NCBI RefSeq assembly: GCF_000090795.2
Contig: NW_003546245.1
Coordinates: 888,004 to 952,003, forward strand
DNA length: 64,000 bases
Direction: 5' to 3'
Source: Amphimedon queenslandica
Taxonomy: Eukaryota; Porifera; Demospongiae; Haplosclerida; Niphatidae
The notes under the pieces were generated by a model. That model saw nothing but the letters and a program-made list of their open reading frames with translations, did not search any database and had not been told where the DNA came from. Below are positions 1-13,200 of the stretch, in pieces. The number at the start of each line of letters is the position of its first letter. Position 1 is the stretch's first letter. The translations under genes were made by a program, and so were the position numbers.

Positions 1-1898
1 CACGACTAGCCTGAACAAATTGCTGTTGTGTTGTGGATAGACTGGACTTGAGAGTACCTATCTCTTTCCTAAAATAATAATTATAATTCCAATTACACAT
101 CTCCTTGATCATTCCTCTCTCACTCTGTACCTTAATTTCTCTAAATCAACAAAATGGATGTGTTCAATTTTCGACTTTTCATTTGAAAACTCCTCCTTTA
201 GTCTTCTGGAAGAATCTTCATGTAGCTTGAGGCAAGCTTGGCGGCACCTGCAAAAAATCAAGTTGGAGATTTGCTGCTAGAACTAATAATAAAATTCACT
301 CACTGTTCTAAGCTCGTTTTTAGCTTAGCCTCTGATACTGCTTGCTGGCAGTCAAGCTGCTCCTCAAGCCTGTTAATATGACTACGATAGTCTTTACAAG
401 CCTTTTCATTTTCTGCCTTGGTATTGTCTAAAACTAACTGAAAATCAAGCAATAATCTTTTATGCATAACAATCCTGGTTGCCTTGCATACCTGCAGTTG
501 TTGCACAGATTCTTCAGCCTGCATAACTCTCTCTTGCTGAAAGAGAAGCTGTGTTGTCAAATCCTCCACTTGTGCTATCAACTCCCTTCTCTCCTTTTCC
601 AATTGACTAGAGTGTCCATTAGCATCAGTGACATGTTCCTTCTCAACTAGACTACCATTCTGTGTAATAAGGATGTACCATAAAACTAGTCACTATTAAG
701 GTGAGCAAGGCTAGTAACTAACAGAAGATGTAGATTCCTCTTTGCTTATTGAATTTTTGACATTAATTGGTGCTGCCTGCATACAAAGAGATGAATCATT
801 AAAAACATGTACATGTACTTCAGGTATTGGCGAAGATGATGTGGTTCCTGAATTATGGGACGCTAAATTTGACAACTCTATTTCGTGCTGTTTCCTCAAC
901 TCTTCAAAAGCCGCTTCATAGCTCAAACGCAGTCGCTGTATTGAATCTGTCTGGCTTAACTCTGTCACCTACAAATATACCAATGATATGAAACAAAAAA
1001 TACTAAAACTAACTTGTAATGATAGTGACTGGATTGTTTTCTGAGCAGAATCAAGCTGAAGTAAGAGCTCATCTTTTTCTTTCTGCATCTGCTCCATCTT
1101 CTGCGACAAGTCTTTGTTTTCTATTACTTTCTTGTTTAATTCATCACCCACGTGTCTCTGGCTCTCAAGTTCCTCCATTAGTGCCAATTTATCAGCCTCT
1201 AACTGTCTATTCAAGTGCCGCAGTGTACCCAACTATAAATAAACAACACTGATCATGCATGCACACCATAATGCATCATGGTGTTAATTAATAGGGATTG
1301 GGTCTTAATTTTTTTCTGTAATTATGCATATAAGCAAGTATTTACAATGTAGAGGTAAGTAATAATAATACCTTTTTCTCAGTCTCTTCCTGAAATGCAT
1401 TAATCTGTTCTTCCATTTGCTTCATTTGATTACATTTACTATAATAAAGTGTCTCTAGCTGTGATCTTCCCAAGTGATTGTAATGTGTGCCTGTCACTCC
1501 ATTAAAGGTATCGTCTCCCTCAGTGTATGCTTGACTGGTTCCGTTAAAGACGTCTACTGGGAGTACAGACTGATATCCTAAAGCAGTAGCGTTGCTTTGA
1601 GGAGGGGGAGGAGGAGAATAAAATGAGGAGTCTTCTTCTTCCTCGCTGTCTTCTAACAAATCGTCACATAGCTCTTGATTGAAAAGCTCCTTTAGCTTAA
1701 AAATATTATACACACATAATTATGGCTCTCAATTAAAAGATAATTTAAGATTATCATACCTCTGCTTTAGCAATTGCTTCATCTTCAGACTCCTTTTAAA
1801 AAAGAATAAAAGGTAAATATAAATGAGATAGTACTAACCCCACCAGACTGGATTTCAAGGACAAGTTTATCATTATCAAAGACCATGCTACCTTCCAT
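1..1898 (-). CDS. CEP152/Asterless-like centriolar coiled-coil protein (5' part, C-terminus beyond window)
   Basis: This is a partial coiled-coil protein; nine exons can be joined on the minus strand (1839-1898, 1760-1792, 1372-1695, 1014-1232, 723-968, 492-659, 304-437, about 129-248, <1-70), giving about 458 residues. The N-terminus is acidic (DDLLEDSEEEED), followed by a proline run and then long heptad-rich stretches. By eye it resembles the N-terminal half of CEP152, which scaffolds PLK4 at centrioles: an acidic patch, then an LRHLNRQLEADK-type helix matching RYLNHQL in human CEP152, then more coiled coil. The start is the first ATG (1898) before an in-frame acidic exon. All introns are GT-AG and short. 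Coiled coils mimic each other, so CEP63 or another centrosomal protein remains possible. Confidence 0.5.
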
Positions 1899-2134
1899 GG
1901 CACCTTTTCTTTCCCTGTTGCCTAGCACAAAAATTAGCCACACCCCTAGCAATTTTTATTACGCAATGTTACGTCACAAACTGAAACTTCAAACTTGTAT
2001 GTCTTTTATCTTTATGAACTTAAAGGAGCAGAGAGAGAGAAAGAAATAATAGTGCTCAGTGAATAAAGCTTGCATAACAAATATAAATCAATTAATAGAT
2101 ATAATGACACAACGAAAAGAAGTCAAACAAGATC
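1899..2134. other. Short intergenic region between two minus-strand genes
   Basis: These 236 bp separate the start codon of the CEP152-like gene from the stop of the MIC13-like gene. They should hold the promoter of the former and the 3' UTR of the latter. I see a GA-rich run near 2030-2045 and no coding potential. Confidence 0.5.
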
Positions 2135-2560
2135 TCATTTAGCATTGATCCATTCTTTCACTTTCGAAACAGTCTTTTTACTGAAAGAGTCCAACTTCCC
2201 TTGAGACGACTGCCCGGAGAGGAAGAGAAAGGAGGCAGAGACACAACGATTCCATCCTTGATAGAAAGAGTGTCTAACAGAACTTAATGTCTGGGACTCG
2301 TGAGTGCTTGAGAGAACAGATGACATATATTGCTTTACCTCCTACAATAATAGCAACTTTAAATCTAGGTCTAGTTCATTGTGATTAATTATGATTCTGC
2401 TTACAGGAAGTTTAAGATCAAATTGGTTTTCAAGTTGCTTCTTAGATTTTAGATAAGGAACTTCTACTTCGCTCCCATCATTCCAGACTCCTGCTTTAAC
2501 GCTGGAATAGCCAGCACCACCTGCAACAAAAAGACGTACCAAAGACCCCAACGCCGCCAT
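2135..2560 (-). CDS. MIC13/QIL1-like MICOS complex subunit
   Basis: Two exons (2405-2560 and 2135-2341) encode 120 residues; human MIC13 has 118. MIC13 is a small inner-mitochondrial-membrane subunit that bridges the two MICOS subcomplexes at crista junctions. The N-terminus carries a hydrophobic stretch with the sequence FVAGGAGY, matching the VAGGAVY segment of human MIC13, and the second half has RHSFYQGWN, comparable to the RDSWNAG region. The C-terminus ends in a lysine-rich amphipathic helix. The start codon lies in an AAAATGGCGGCG context and the gene is head-to-head with MESH1, 110 bp away. The family assignment rests on length, layout and two short motifs. Confidence 0.6.
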
Positions 2561-2670
2561 TTTATCATAGATAATAGAGTAAATGAATTAATAATCATTT
2601 AATTCATTTAATATCTATGATTTTATTGATAATAAACGTTAGCCACGCCCAAAACAGGGTCACGCCCAAA
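2561..2670. promoter_or_regulatory. Divergent promoter MIC13-like / MESH1
   Basis: Only 110 bp separate the two opposed start codons. On the MESH1 side are two CACGCCC boxes (2643-2650 with a preceding C, and 2661-2667). Both start codons have ATGGCGG contexts, so the initiation sites probably lie very close to the ATGs. Confidence 0.6.
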
Positions 2671-3436
2671 ATGGCGGATTATCCTTTAGGGCAGCTTCTT
2701 GAAGCAATCAACTTTGCTGCTATTAAACACTCAAAGCAACGAAGGAAAGACGAAGACAAGACTCCATACATTAATCATCCCATTGGAGTTGCCTACTCGC
2801 TCTGGAAGGAAGGAGGAGTCACTGACTTGGCTACACTTCAGGTAAAATTCAAATTTGAGGTTTACCATTATACCACTGCACGTAAAAATTATGACATTAA
2901 TAATTGCAGGGAGCTATACTCCACGATACAGTTGAAGACACTGACACTACACTGGATGAGATAGAGGAGAAGTTTGGACCTGAAGTGCGATCTATTGTTG
3001 ATGAGGTCTCAGACGACAAATCCTTACCAAAAGCTGAGAGAAAACGTCTACAGGTAGATATATATATATATATATATGAGCAATGTTAATTCCTTTATTT
3101 CACATGCACACATATCACAGGTCATCAATGCACCGCGGAAGAGCAAGCAAGCCAAACTTATAAAACTTGCGGACAAGTTATATAATTTACGTGATCTGTC
3201 CCGAGCTACTCCCCAGGGCTGGACTGAGAGCCGTGTTCAAGAATATTACCAATGGGGGGCCCAAGTAAGAGACAGTGTATAGTAGAATATAATGGACTCT
3301 CGCTCTGTGTTAGGTAATACGTGGTATATTGGGTACTAACAAGGACCTGGAAGACGCCATTGAAGAGGTACTGAGGAAGCAAAAGTTGTCCCTCTATTCT
3401 GACCCACCTGAAGTTGAAGCAGACAATTCTGACTAA
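2671..3436 (+). CDS. HDDC3: Metazoan SpoT homologue MESH1 (HDDC3), ppGpp/NADPH hydrolase
   Basis: Four exons (2671-2841, 2910-3053, 3121-3264, 3314-3436) encode 193 residues. MESH1 is a manganese-dependent HD-domain hydrolase that removes the 3'-pyrophosphate of (p)ppGpp in vitro and acts as a cytosolic NADPH phosphatase in animals. The HD signature is intact: [16 protein letters not shown] supplies the catalytic His-Asp and the following acidic residues, and [11 protein letters not shown] is the second conserved block. The upstream metal-binding His lies in the [12 protein letters not shown] segment. I chose ATG 2671 because it begins [16 protein letters not shown], colinear with the human enzyme, and has a strong ATGGCGG context. 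An (AT)n tract sits in the second intron near 3058-3077. Confidence 0.93.
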
Positions 3437-3680
3437 ATACATATTATAGATCTATTCTCTTTTTTATTAATTTTTAACAAGTGTGAGTAGCATTCGTAGC
3501 ATTAGCTATAGATCTATTATAGTTGATTATATACCAGTAAAATGAATTATACTGCTGCTGTAGCTGTACTGTGGGTGTTTTCGCTCCTCCCATATCTTCT
3601 CAGCAATTTGCAACTTTTGCAAGTAAAAGTGGTCTCGACAGTTGTCAGTAGTGAGCTCCTTTGGCCTTTGCAGCATCAAA

Positions 3681-4470
3681 ATGACTACTGAAGCCTATGC
3701 TGACACAGAGTATTGGGAAAAAAGGTGGGAAGAAGGGAGAACTAGATGGCACAGGGACTATGTTGAAAATATCCTGAAGGTATTTTATGGCAGTATAATA
3801 AAGTGTCTAAACTTATATATATCATCATGACATGTAGAATCATTGTGATTTCCTAACAGCTGGTGGAGGTAAATGCTCTATTTTTGTGCCTCTCTGTGGC
3901 AAGACTCTAGACATGAAGTGGTTAGCCGAGGAAGGACACACAGTAGTAGGTGTTGATATCGTCGACTTATCTGCTCAGCAATTCTTCACTGAAAATGATA
4001 TCCCGTTTAAAAAACGTAAGCATATCTCTTGTCAAGCAAAAAAATTAACCAATCTCTTTTTAGATAGCATAGAAGACTTCTCTGTTTATGAAGCCACAGA
4101 TGATGCAATCAAAATTAAATTCTTTGTTGGCGATGTCTTCAAGATCTCAGCCGAATGCTTTGATGCTGTTTGGGATTGCAACGCCCTGGTGGCCATTAAT
4201 CCACAAGACAGAGAAAAATATATACAGAAGATTGATTCTTTGTTGAAGCCTTCTGGGCGCATTCTTCTCACTACTTATGAGTATGATAAGACTCTTCGTA
4301 ATGCTCATCCATTCTCTATGCCTCCTGGTGACATTGAAGCACTCTTTTCTTCATTTAATGTGCAAACAGCTGAAACAATAGATGAGACAGAACGATTTAA
4401 GACTAACTTCAATCTTCCATGGGCAAAAAGACACGTTTTTCATATCACAAGGAAGCAGCAAACTTCTTGA
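3681..4470 (+). CDS. Thiopurine S-methyltransferase-like SAM-dependent methyltransferase
   Basis: Three exons (3681-3779, 3838-4015, 4064-4470) give 227 residues, against 245 in human TPMT. The family transfers a methyl group from S-adenosylmethionine to aromatic or heterocyclic thiols. Diagnostic blocks are WEKRWEEGRTRWH near the N-terminus, VPLCGKTLDMKWLAEEGH with VVGVDI (SAM-binding motif I region), and WDCNALVAINPQDREKY, which matches WDRGALVAINPGDR in TPMT. The second intron is 48 nt, a multiple of three, and has no in-frame stop, so retention would add 16 residues. An in-frame ATG at 3642 exists, but 3681 (CAAAATGAC) gives the family-like N-terminus. The gene is downstream of MESH1 on the same strand. 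Confidence 0.88.
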
Positions 4471-4835
4471 AAAGAGAATTATTATATTACTACAATTTTG
4501 CTCACAATTGTAATATTGGTTGTTACTCTTATTGAAAGAAACATTACTGGGTAGCTTAGCAATGAATGTACACGTTAAAATTAAAACAATTTGCTAGTAT
4601 GAGCTACTTCACATCATGTTTAAGATGGCCATCCTAAATTACAATGAAATACAATACAAAACTAAGAAGTGATGCCGATAGCACATCAGCATGCACCAAT
4701 TCAATAAAACCTCTAAAAGGTTCCTTGCAGCTATAATAATAACAACAATAATAATAATAATAACAATAATAAAAGTTCACTATGACATTTCAAAACTGAT
4801 GAAGGTAAGAGGAAGGGAGGAGACTTTCCTCCTCA
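4471..4835. other. Convergent 3' intergenic region
   Basis: This gap holds the 3' ends of the methyltransferase (+) and coronin (-) genes. It contains an (AAT/AAC)n microsatellite at about 4735-4772 and otherwise nothing I recognise. Confidence 0.5.
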
Positions 4836-8158
<3,323 letters not shown>

Positions 8159-8367
8159 TATCCCTTTATTTTTGCCTGCAAAAAAGAAGACCCAATCGAT
8201 CGCCTGGTGATATCCTTATAAGGGCAAAACTTATTGCGCATGCGCAGTTCAAGCTAGATAGTTAAATATGTAACATGACGAATTTTACGTCATTGAACTG
8301 TGACCGCCCGGTCACGCCCTAATTCAGGCTTATTGTCTCACGTGATCATTGTTTACTAAAAAGGACA
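8159..8367. promoter_or_regulatory. Divergent promoter coronin / CDO1 with NRF1-type palindrome
   Basis: These 209 bp lie between opposed start codons. A perfect TGCGCATGCGCA palindrome, the NRF1 consensus form, is at 8235-8246, and CACGCCC is at 8313-8319. A CACGTGA E-box-like site is at about 8339-8345. Confidence 0.6.
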
Positions 8368-9772
8368 ATGTCTGATAGTGGTAATTCTCTGTCTTGGAGG
8401 TCTTTGTTGGACGAGATACGCTCCCAATGTAGAGAAGACGTCATAGCTGATGATATGATCAAGCTCCTCAATTCTTACACCTCCAATGAAGAAAACTGGA
8501 GGGATTATGCCGTATTTGACCCACATAAGTGAGAATGATACAAAATTATTGCAATTATTATAATGGTATGTATAATAGGTACACTCGTAATCTGGTTGAT
8601 ACTGGAAATGACAGATATAATCTTATTTTGATATGCTGGGGTGAAGGACAGGGAAGGTACAAAGAGAGAGGGAGGGAGGGAAAGAGAGGAAGAGACTGAT
8701 CATTTTCTTGATTCATTCTCTCATGTTCACATACAATGGTTCATTCTTTCTATTTTGTTTTTCATTATTTACGTCATCATGAATATATGCTAAGTAGCTG
8801 CTAAGTGAGCTAAAAAACAAAACACACTTCATAAGCTGAGAAGCACTGCATGGCTTTTGGAGTAACTTTAAAAATTCATAAAAAATCCAATTTTGATCAG
8901 AATCAGCTCAAATTTTCTACACAATATAAGTACATGTATGTGTATCAGAAAAAGTTATAAAAATGGCGAATTTTTCACTCGCCATTTTTGGTGAAATTTG
9001 GTCCGAGACCCTGTACTATAGTACAGGGTCTTTGGCTCGATTTTTGAGCAACTTTAAAAATTCATAAAAAATCTAAACTTGATCGGAACCAGCTCAAACT
9101 TTCTACACAACATAAGGACATATATATGCATCAGGAAAAATTATAAAAATGGCAAATTCTCTCCTTGCAATTTTTCACAAAATTTGGCCCAAGACCATGT
9201 ACTATAGTACAGGGACTTTGGCCCGATTTTTGAGCAACTTAAAAAATTCATTAAAAAATTCTAAATCAGATTATTTTATTATTATTACAGCTGTATACAT
9301 GATCATTCTGGCTCTCAGTGTGTAATGAAGATAATGAGTGGGAAACTTAGAGAGACTCTCTTTCAAATGCCTAAGAGAGAGGGACAGTCTGAAATGACAG
9401 TTAAAGAATATCGTGACTACGCTAAGGATGAGGTTGCTCACATTAATGGTAAAAAAAAACAAAATTTTACATATTTATTGTAATTATTTTACACGTACAT
9501 AATATATATATTTATCATTATTGAGTATCTTTTATTACCATTCTCACCTTATGCCTTTTTCCTTATCCCCCCATTTATTCCCTTTTTTCTCCCCTATAGA
9601 TGATATTGGTCTCCATCGTGTTGAAAACCCAAGCCATGCTGACACTGCTGTCTCTCTCCATCTTTACTTTCCTCCCATTAAAGTTTGCCGAAGCTTTAAC
9701 CAGCAGACTGGTGAATCTCGTCAATGCCAGCCAACATTTTATAGTCAATTCGGTCAACAGAAATCTCAATAA
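8368..9772 (+). CDS. CDO1: Cysteine dioxygenase type 1
   Basis: Four exons (8368-8528, 8579-8656, 9291-9448, 9600-9772) encode 189 residues; human CDO1 has 200. The enzyme is a cupin-fold, non-haem iron oxygenase that converts cysteine to cysteine sulfinate, the first step toward taurine and sulfate. The iron ligands are visible as HDH in [15 protein letters not shown] and as the His in VSLHLYFPP. The Ser-His-Tyr triad of that last motif is intact. The Cys (GSQCVMKIM) and Tyr (SLHLY) that form the thioether cofactor in mammals are both present. The second intron contains a copy of the dispersed repeat family (8787-9270). Confidence 0.94.
8787..9270 (+). repeat. Dispersed hAT-like MITE-family repeat, about 2.5 monomers
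   Basis: This copy lies in intron 2 of cysteine dioxygenase. The phrase GAGCAACTTTAAAAATTCAT recurs near 8858, 9044 and 9230, a period of about 186 bp. A perfect 26-bp palindrome centred on CTGTACTATAGTACAG lies at 9006-9031, with a degraded copy near 9192-9217. The left edge (GCTAAGTGAGCTAA) matches the subterminal sequence of copies that still have terminal repeats. Confidence 0.75.
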
Positions 9773-10281
9773 GACTGTTACATTTATAATGCAAGAAATA
9801 ACTCATTAACTGCTATTAATAATCACTATTAATAATTATGTATTATGTGCCAAAATTTATGTGATTTTCAAAATAGAATTAAAATTAAAAGCTCTTTATT
9901 GAACTTGTTTAATTTTTTATTGCGTCAATATTTTGGCTGACTCTAAAATACTGTTTTCTCCACTTGTTAATAATTCAATATGGAACAAGAATTGAGGGAG
10001 AGGTAGGATCAAATTACAATTACAATTGTGCAATTGTTAAAAGAAACCACAGCATGTTATTAGTGTATGCAATACTACCAATATAATTGAGAATTTTTAT
10101 GATTTTTTTAAAAATGTACATTTTCATGCATTGAGAGAAAATGAAAAAAGAACAAAACAAAAAAAATTAAAATAATGTTGACGTACTAAAATACAATAAG
10201 ATTGATGCCATTATAATGATGATAATTATAATTAATATTAATTCATTATTATTAATAGTATATGCATTGTCACAATGATGA
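9773..10281. other. Convergent 3' intergenic region CDO1 / Dixin
   Basis: This AT-rich 509-bp gap lies between two convergent stop codons. It contains A-rich and ATT-rich runs (10140-10260) and no recognisable gene or RNA. Confidence 0.5.
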
Positions 10282-13200
10282 TTATCTGTGGTGTGCCTTT
10301 TCGCTAACCCAGACCATTATTTTGCCATTCCAGTCAGGCAGCAGCTGGTCCTCAGAAACAATCTGAAATAGAAAGAGCAAAGAAAGAAGGAGGGGAAGAG
10401 AGAGAGAGGAAGGATCAAGTTACAGCTATTACATAACTATGCTTACTTCTTCTCTTACTACCCCACAATCAGGATCCTGTGTCTTGAAATAAAATCTACA
10501 AAGAGACAGAAAAGGGAGAGGTGGTTCAGGTCAAAGCTAAAGGAGGAGGATGTGGGGAGAGAAGGGAAAAGTCTAACCTGTACGAGCCTTGTCGATCAAA
10601 AACAGCTTTGAAGTCTTTTAAACGAACCTCATTTGATCTGCCAAGCAATTATCACATAATAATAAAGTTTGAATAACATGCAGTAAAATTGTTTACCCAT
10701 GGTGTTAAAAAATATTACGACCACAAAAGCCTAATTTATTTTTTAAATATTTATTTAACCAAAAAATTCTTTCCTAGCCATTTTTGACAAAATTTGGCAG
10801 AGGACCTTGTACAATCTAGGATCTAATTTTGGAGCAACTTTAAAAATTCATTAAAAAATATTTTGATCGGAATCAACTCAGACTTTCTACACAACATAAG
10901 AACATGTAAATGCATCAGAAAAAATTTATAAAAATTGAGAATTCTCATTTAGTCATTCTTGGCAAAGTTTGGCCTAAACCTGATTTTGTAGCAAATTTTA
11001 AAAATCACAAAAATCAAGTTTTGATTGGAACCGCCCAAGTCTGCTAGGTATACTCACTTTCTGGGAACTGTAGTTACATATGGGGTTTCTGTCTTGTCTC
11101 CAGTCATGTAATAGAATACTTTAGTCCAGTCATTGGAAGGATTAGCAATAGTGTGATAGACAGCTGTCTCCTCCTTGCTGGCTTTGTGTCTACGTCTCTT
11201 TTCTTCTCTTCTCTCTTCATGCTGTGGAGATGAAGAAGAAAAAAAGAGAGAGAGGGAGAGAAAGAGGGGGGAGAAAGAGAGGGTGAGAGAGGAAGCAAAA
11301 GTAAAAGAGGAGGAGGAGAGAAAGCAAAATACCACTAAGCTTTGATCAGTTACATACAATTGTGCATGCATATTTCTGCAAATAATCTGTAAAGGACACA
11401 CACGTAAGTGAATGACATTTCTAAGCATCAACAAATCAACACATGTTAAAATAACAAGCACATGGCATGCAAAATCCTGAGGATGAGCAGCTTAGCATGC
11501 GTGAATTTTGTGAGTGAACAAGAATTTAGTAGTTTATGTTTAATAAAAATGAACCATGCAGTGACCTCTGATACCTATTAACAGTTAAAATAAATAAACA
11601 TTACACTCTATGATTAATGACAAAAGTATATGCTCACTCAACAAATCATTGCCACAGTGTAACATTGAATACATACAATATAAAGTACTGATATTTGTAG
11701 CTGTGCAAAGGAACTGATTTGACAAGCAAGCATATTGAAATATTGAAGCAAGTTGTATTTAAAAATGTAAAATTGTGTAATATTCAACTCACATAGCGTC
11801 TTGGCCTTCTACTAGGTGAGAAACTTCTAGAGTCAGTGCTATTTAATTTCGCATACAATTCCGATATACTCTAAAATACAATGGAATAATTATAATCAAC
11901 ACTAAAATTTTATATCTAATCACCTTCTCTAAGTTGTCCAGTAGTCCTAGTTGCTGTTGGTCTAAGGATCCTTTGAGTATCTCTAGTTTACGTCGAATAG
12001 AGTCGGTCTCATCAGTTATAAGACTTGTGTCGAATCTCTTTCCTCCTCCTCCTCCTCCTTCCTCGAGTCTTTCTTCAAGGGTTGTTATCCGCTTGTCTCT
12101 GCTGCTCAATTTAATGTGAAGACTCTCCTCGTTGCTGGCTAGTCTCAACAACTCTCCCTTTGCTCTGTCCAGCTCTTCTCTTAGCTCTAGCTCTATCGAT
12201 TCGTGTTGTCGGATCTTTTCTCTCATGTCTGTGACTTCACGGTCTTTACCCTCGAGGCTCGCCTTTAGTAGACTTACTTCACCCTATTTCAGAAACAAGC
12301 ACATAATAACAAGATAAAAATGAAAGGATGGTTTTTGGTTGGCTTTAACGTTTACCAGAAGTCCATGGGCTCATGGTTTTTACAAGTTCTACAATAAATG
12401 CAATCAAAAGTGGACACTTATTATTAGTATAGGGTGTGTATGTAAATGCATTATCCATGGGTTTGTGTGGTAGGTAGCATACAGCCAATTCAGCAAGTGT
12501 AAGGTACAACTTAAAAGGCTGCAAATATTCTTTTGATCCATGTTTGGTACTAATAGTGACTAACTGAAAATGAATATCGAATTGCAGGAGAATGCCAATG
12601 GGATTTCCTCCTACGCTGCCCCCATTACTGGGAATGCCAGGCAGACGGAGGGAGGGGGCATGTGTGGTTACGTATCAAAGCTTCTTCCGGTGTTATTGGT
12701 ATTACAAGACCCAACGCTAAACATTAAAACTGAAGCCGGCTTTTAAAGTACCGATAACGTGACACATCAAAGCGAGTGGGGTTTATTTTGCTTTCTTTTC
12801 TTATCCTCAGCGGGGCATTACCTCTAACACTTTGGCTGTTTTCTCTTTGTGGTGAAGTTGAGTCTGTAAATCGACTCTCTCCGTGTCATTCCGATACTCT
12901 TTACGATAGATCTCGCTCTTCATACTCGTTATAAACTGGTTCCTCTCCATCACCATGTTCCTTAATGTATCACATTCACTATCGACCTGTGCAGTTATAA
13001 GAGAATATAATTATCATGATTAATACTTCATCAGTTCGTCCACATAATAGCATGCATTATGAAGTGTCTCTCATATTATTAACACTTCACTTATTAATTG
13101 CTGTCTATACCAAATGTGTTGTACTATTATACATGTGACATGTGGTGAGAATTTATATACCATCGATAATTATATGATGTACCTTCTTTGACTGTTCTTC

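Noticed and set aside
11104-11298. Pro/Ser/Leu-rich frames over the Dixin DIX exon and adjacent purine tract
   Set aside because: They are alternate-frame readings of a GA-rich intron stretch and of the real DIX exon.
12600-12790. GC-richer intron segment as a possible RNA gene or transposon
   Set aside because: I found no cloverleaf, terminal inverted repeats or target duplication to support a specific call.
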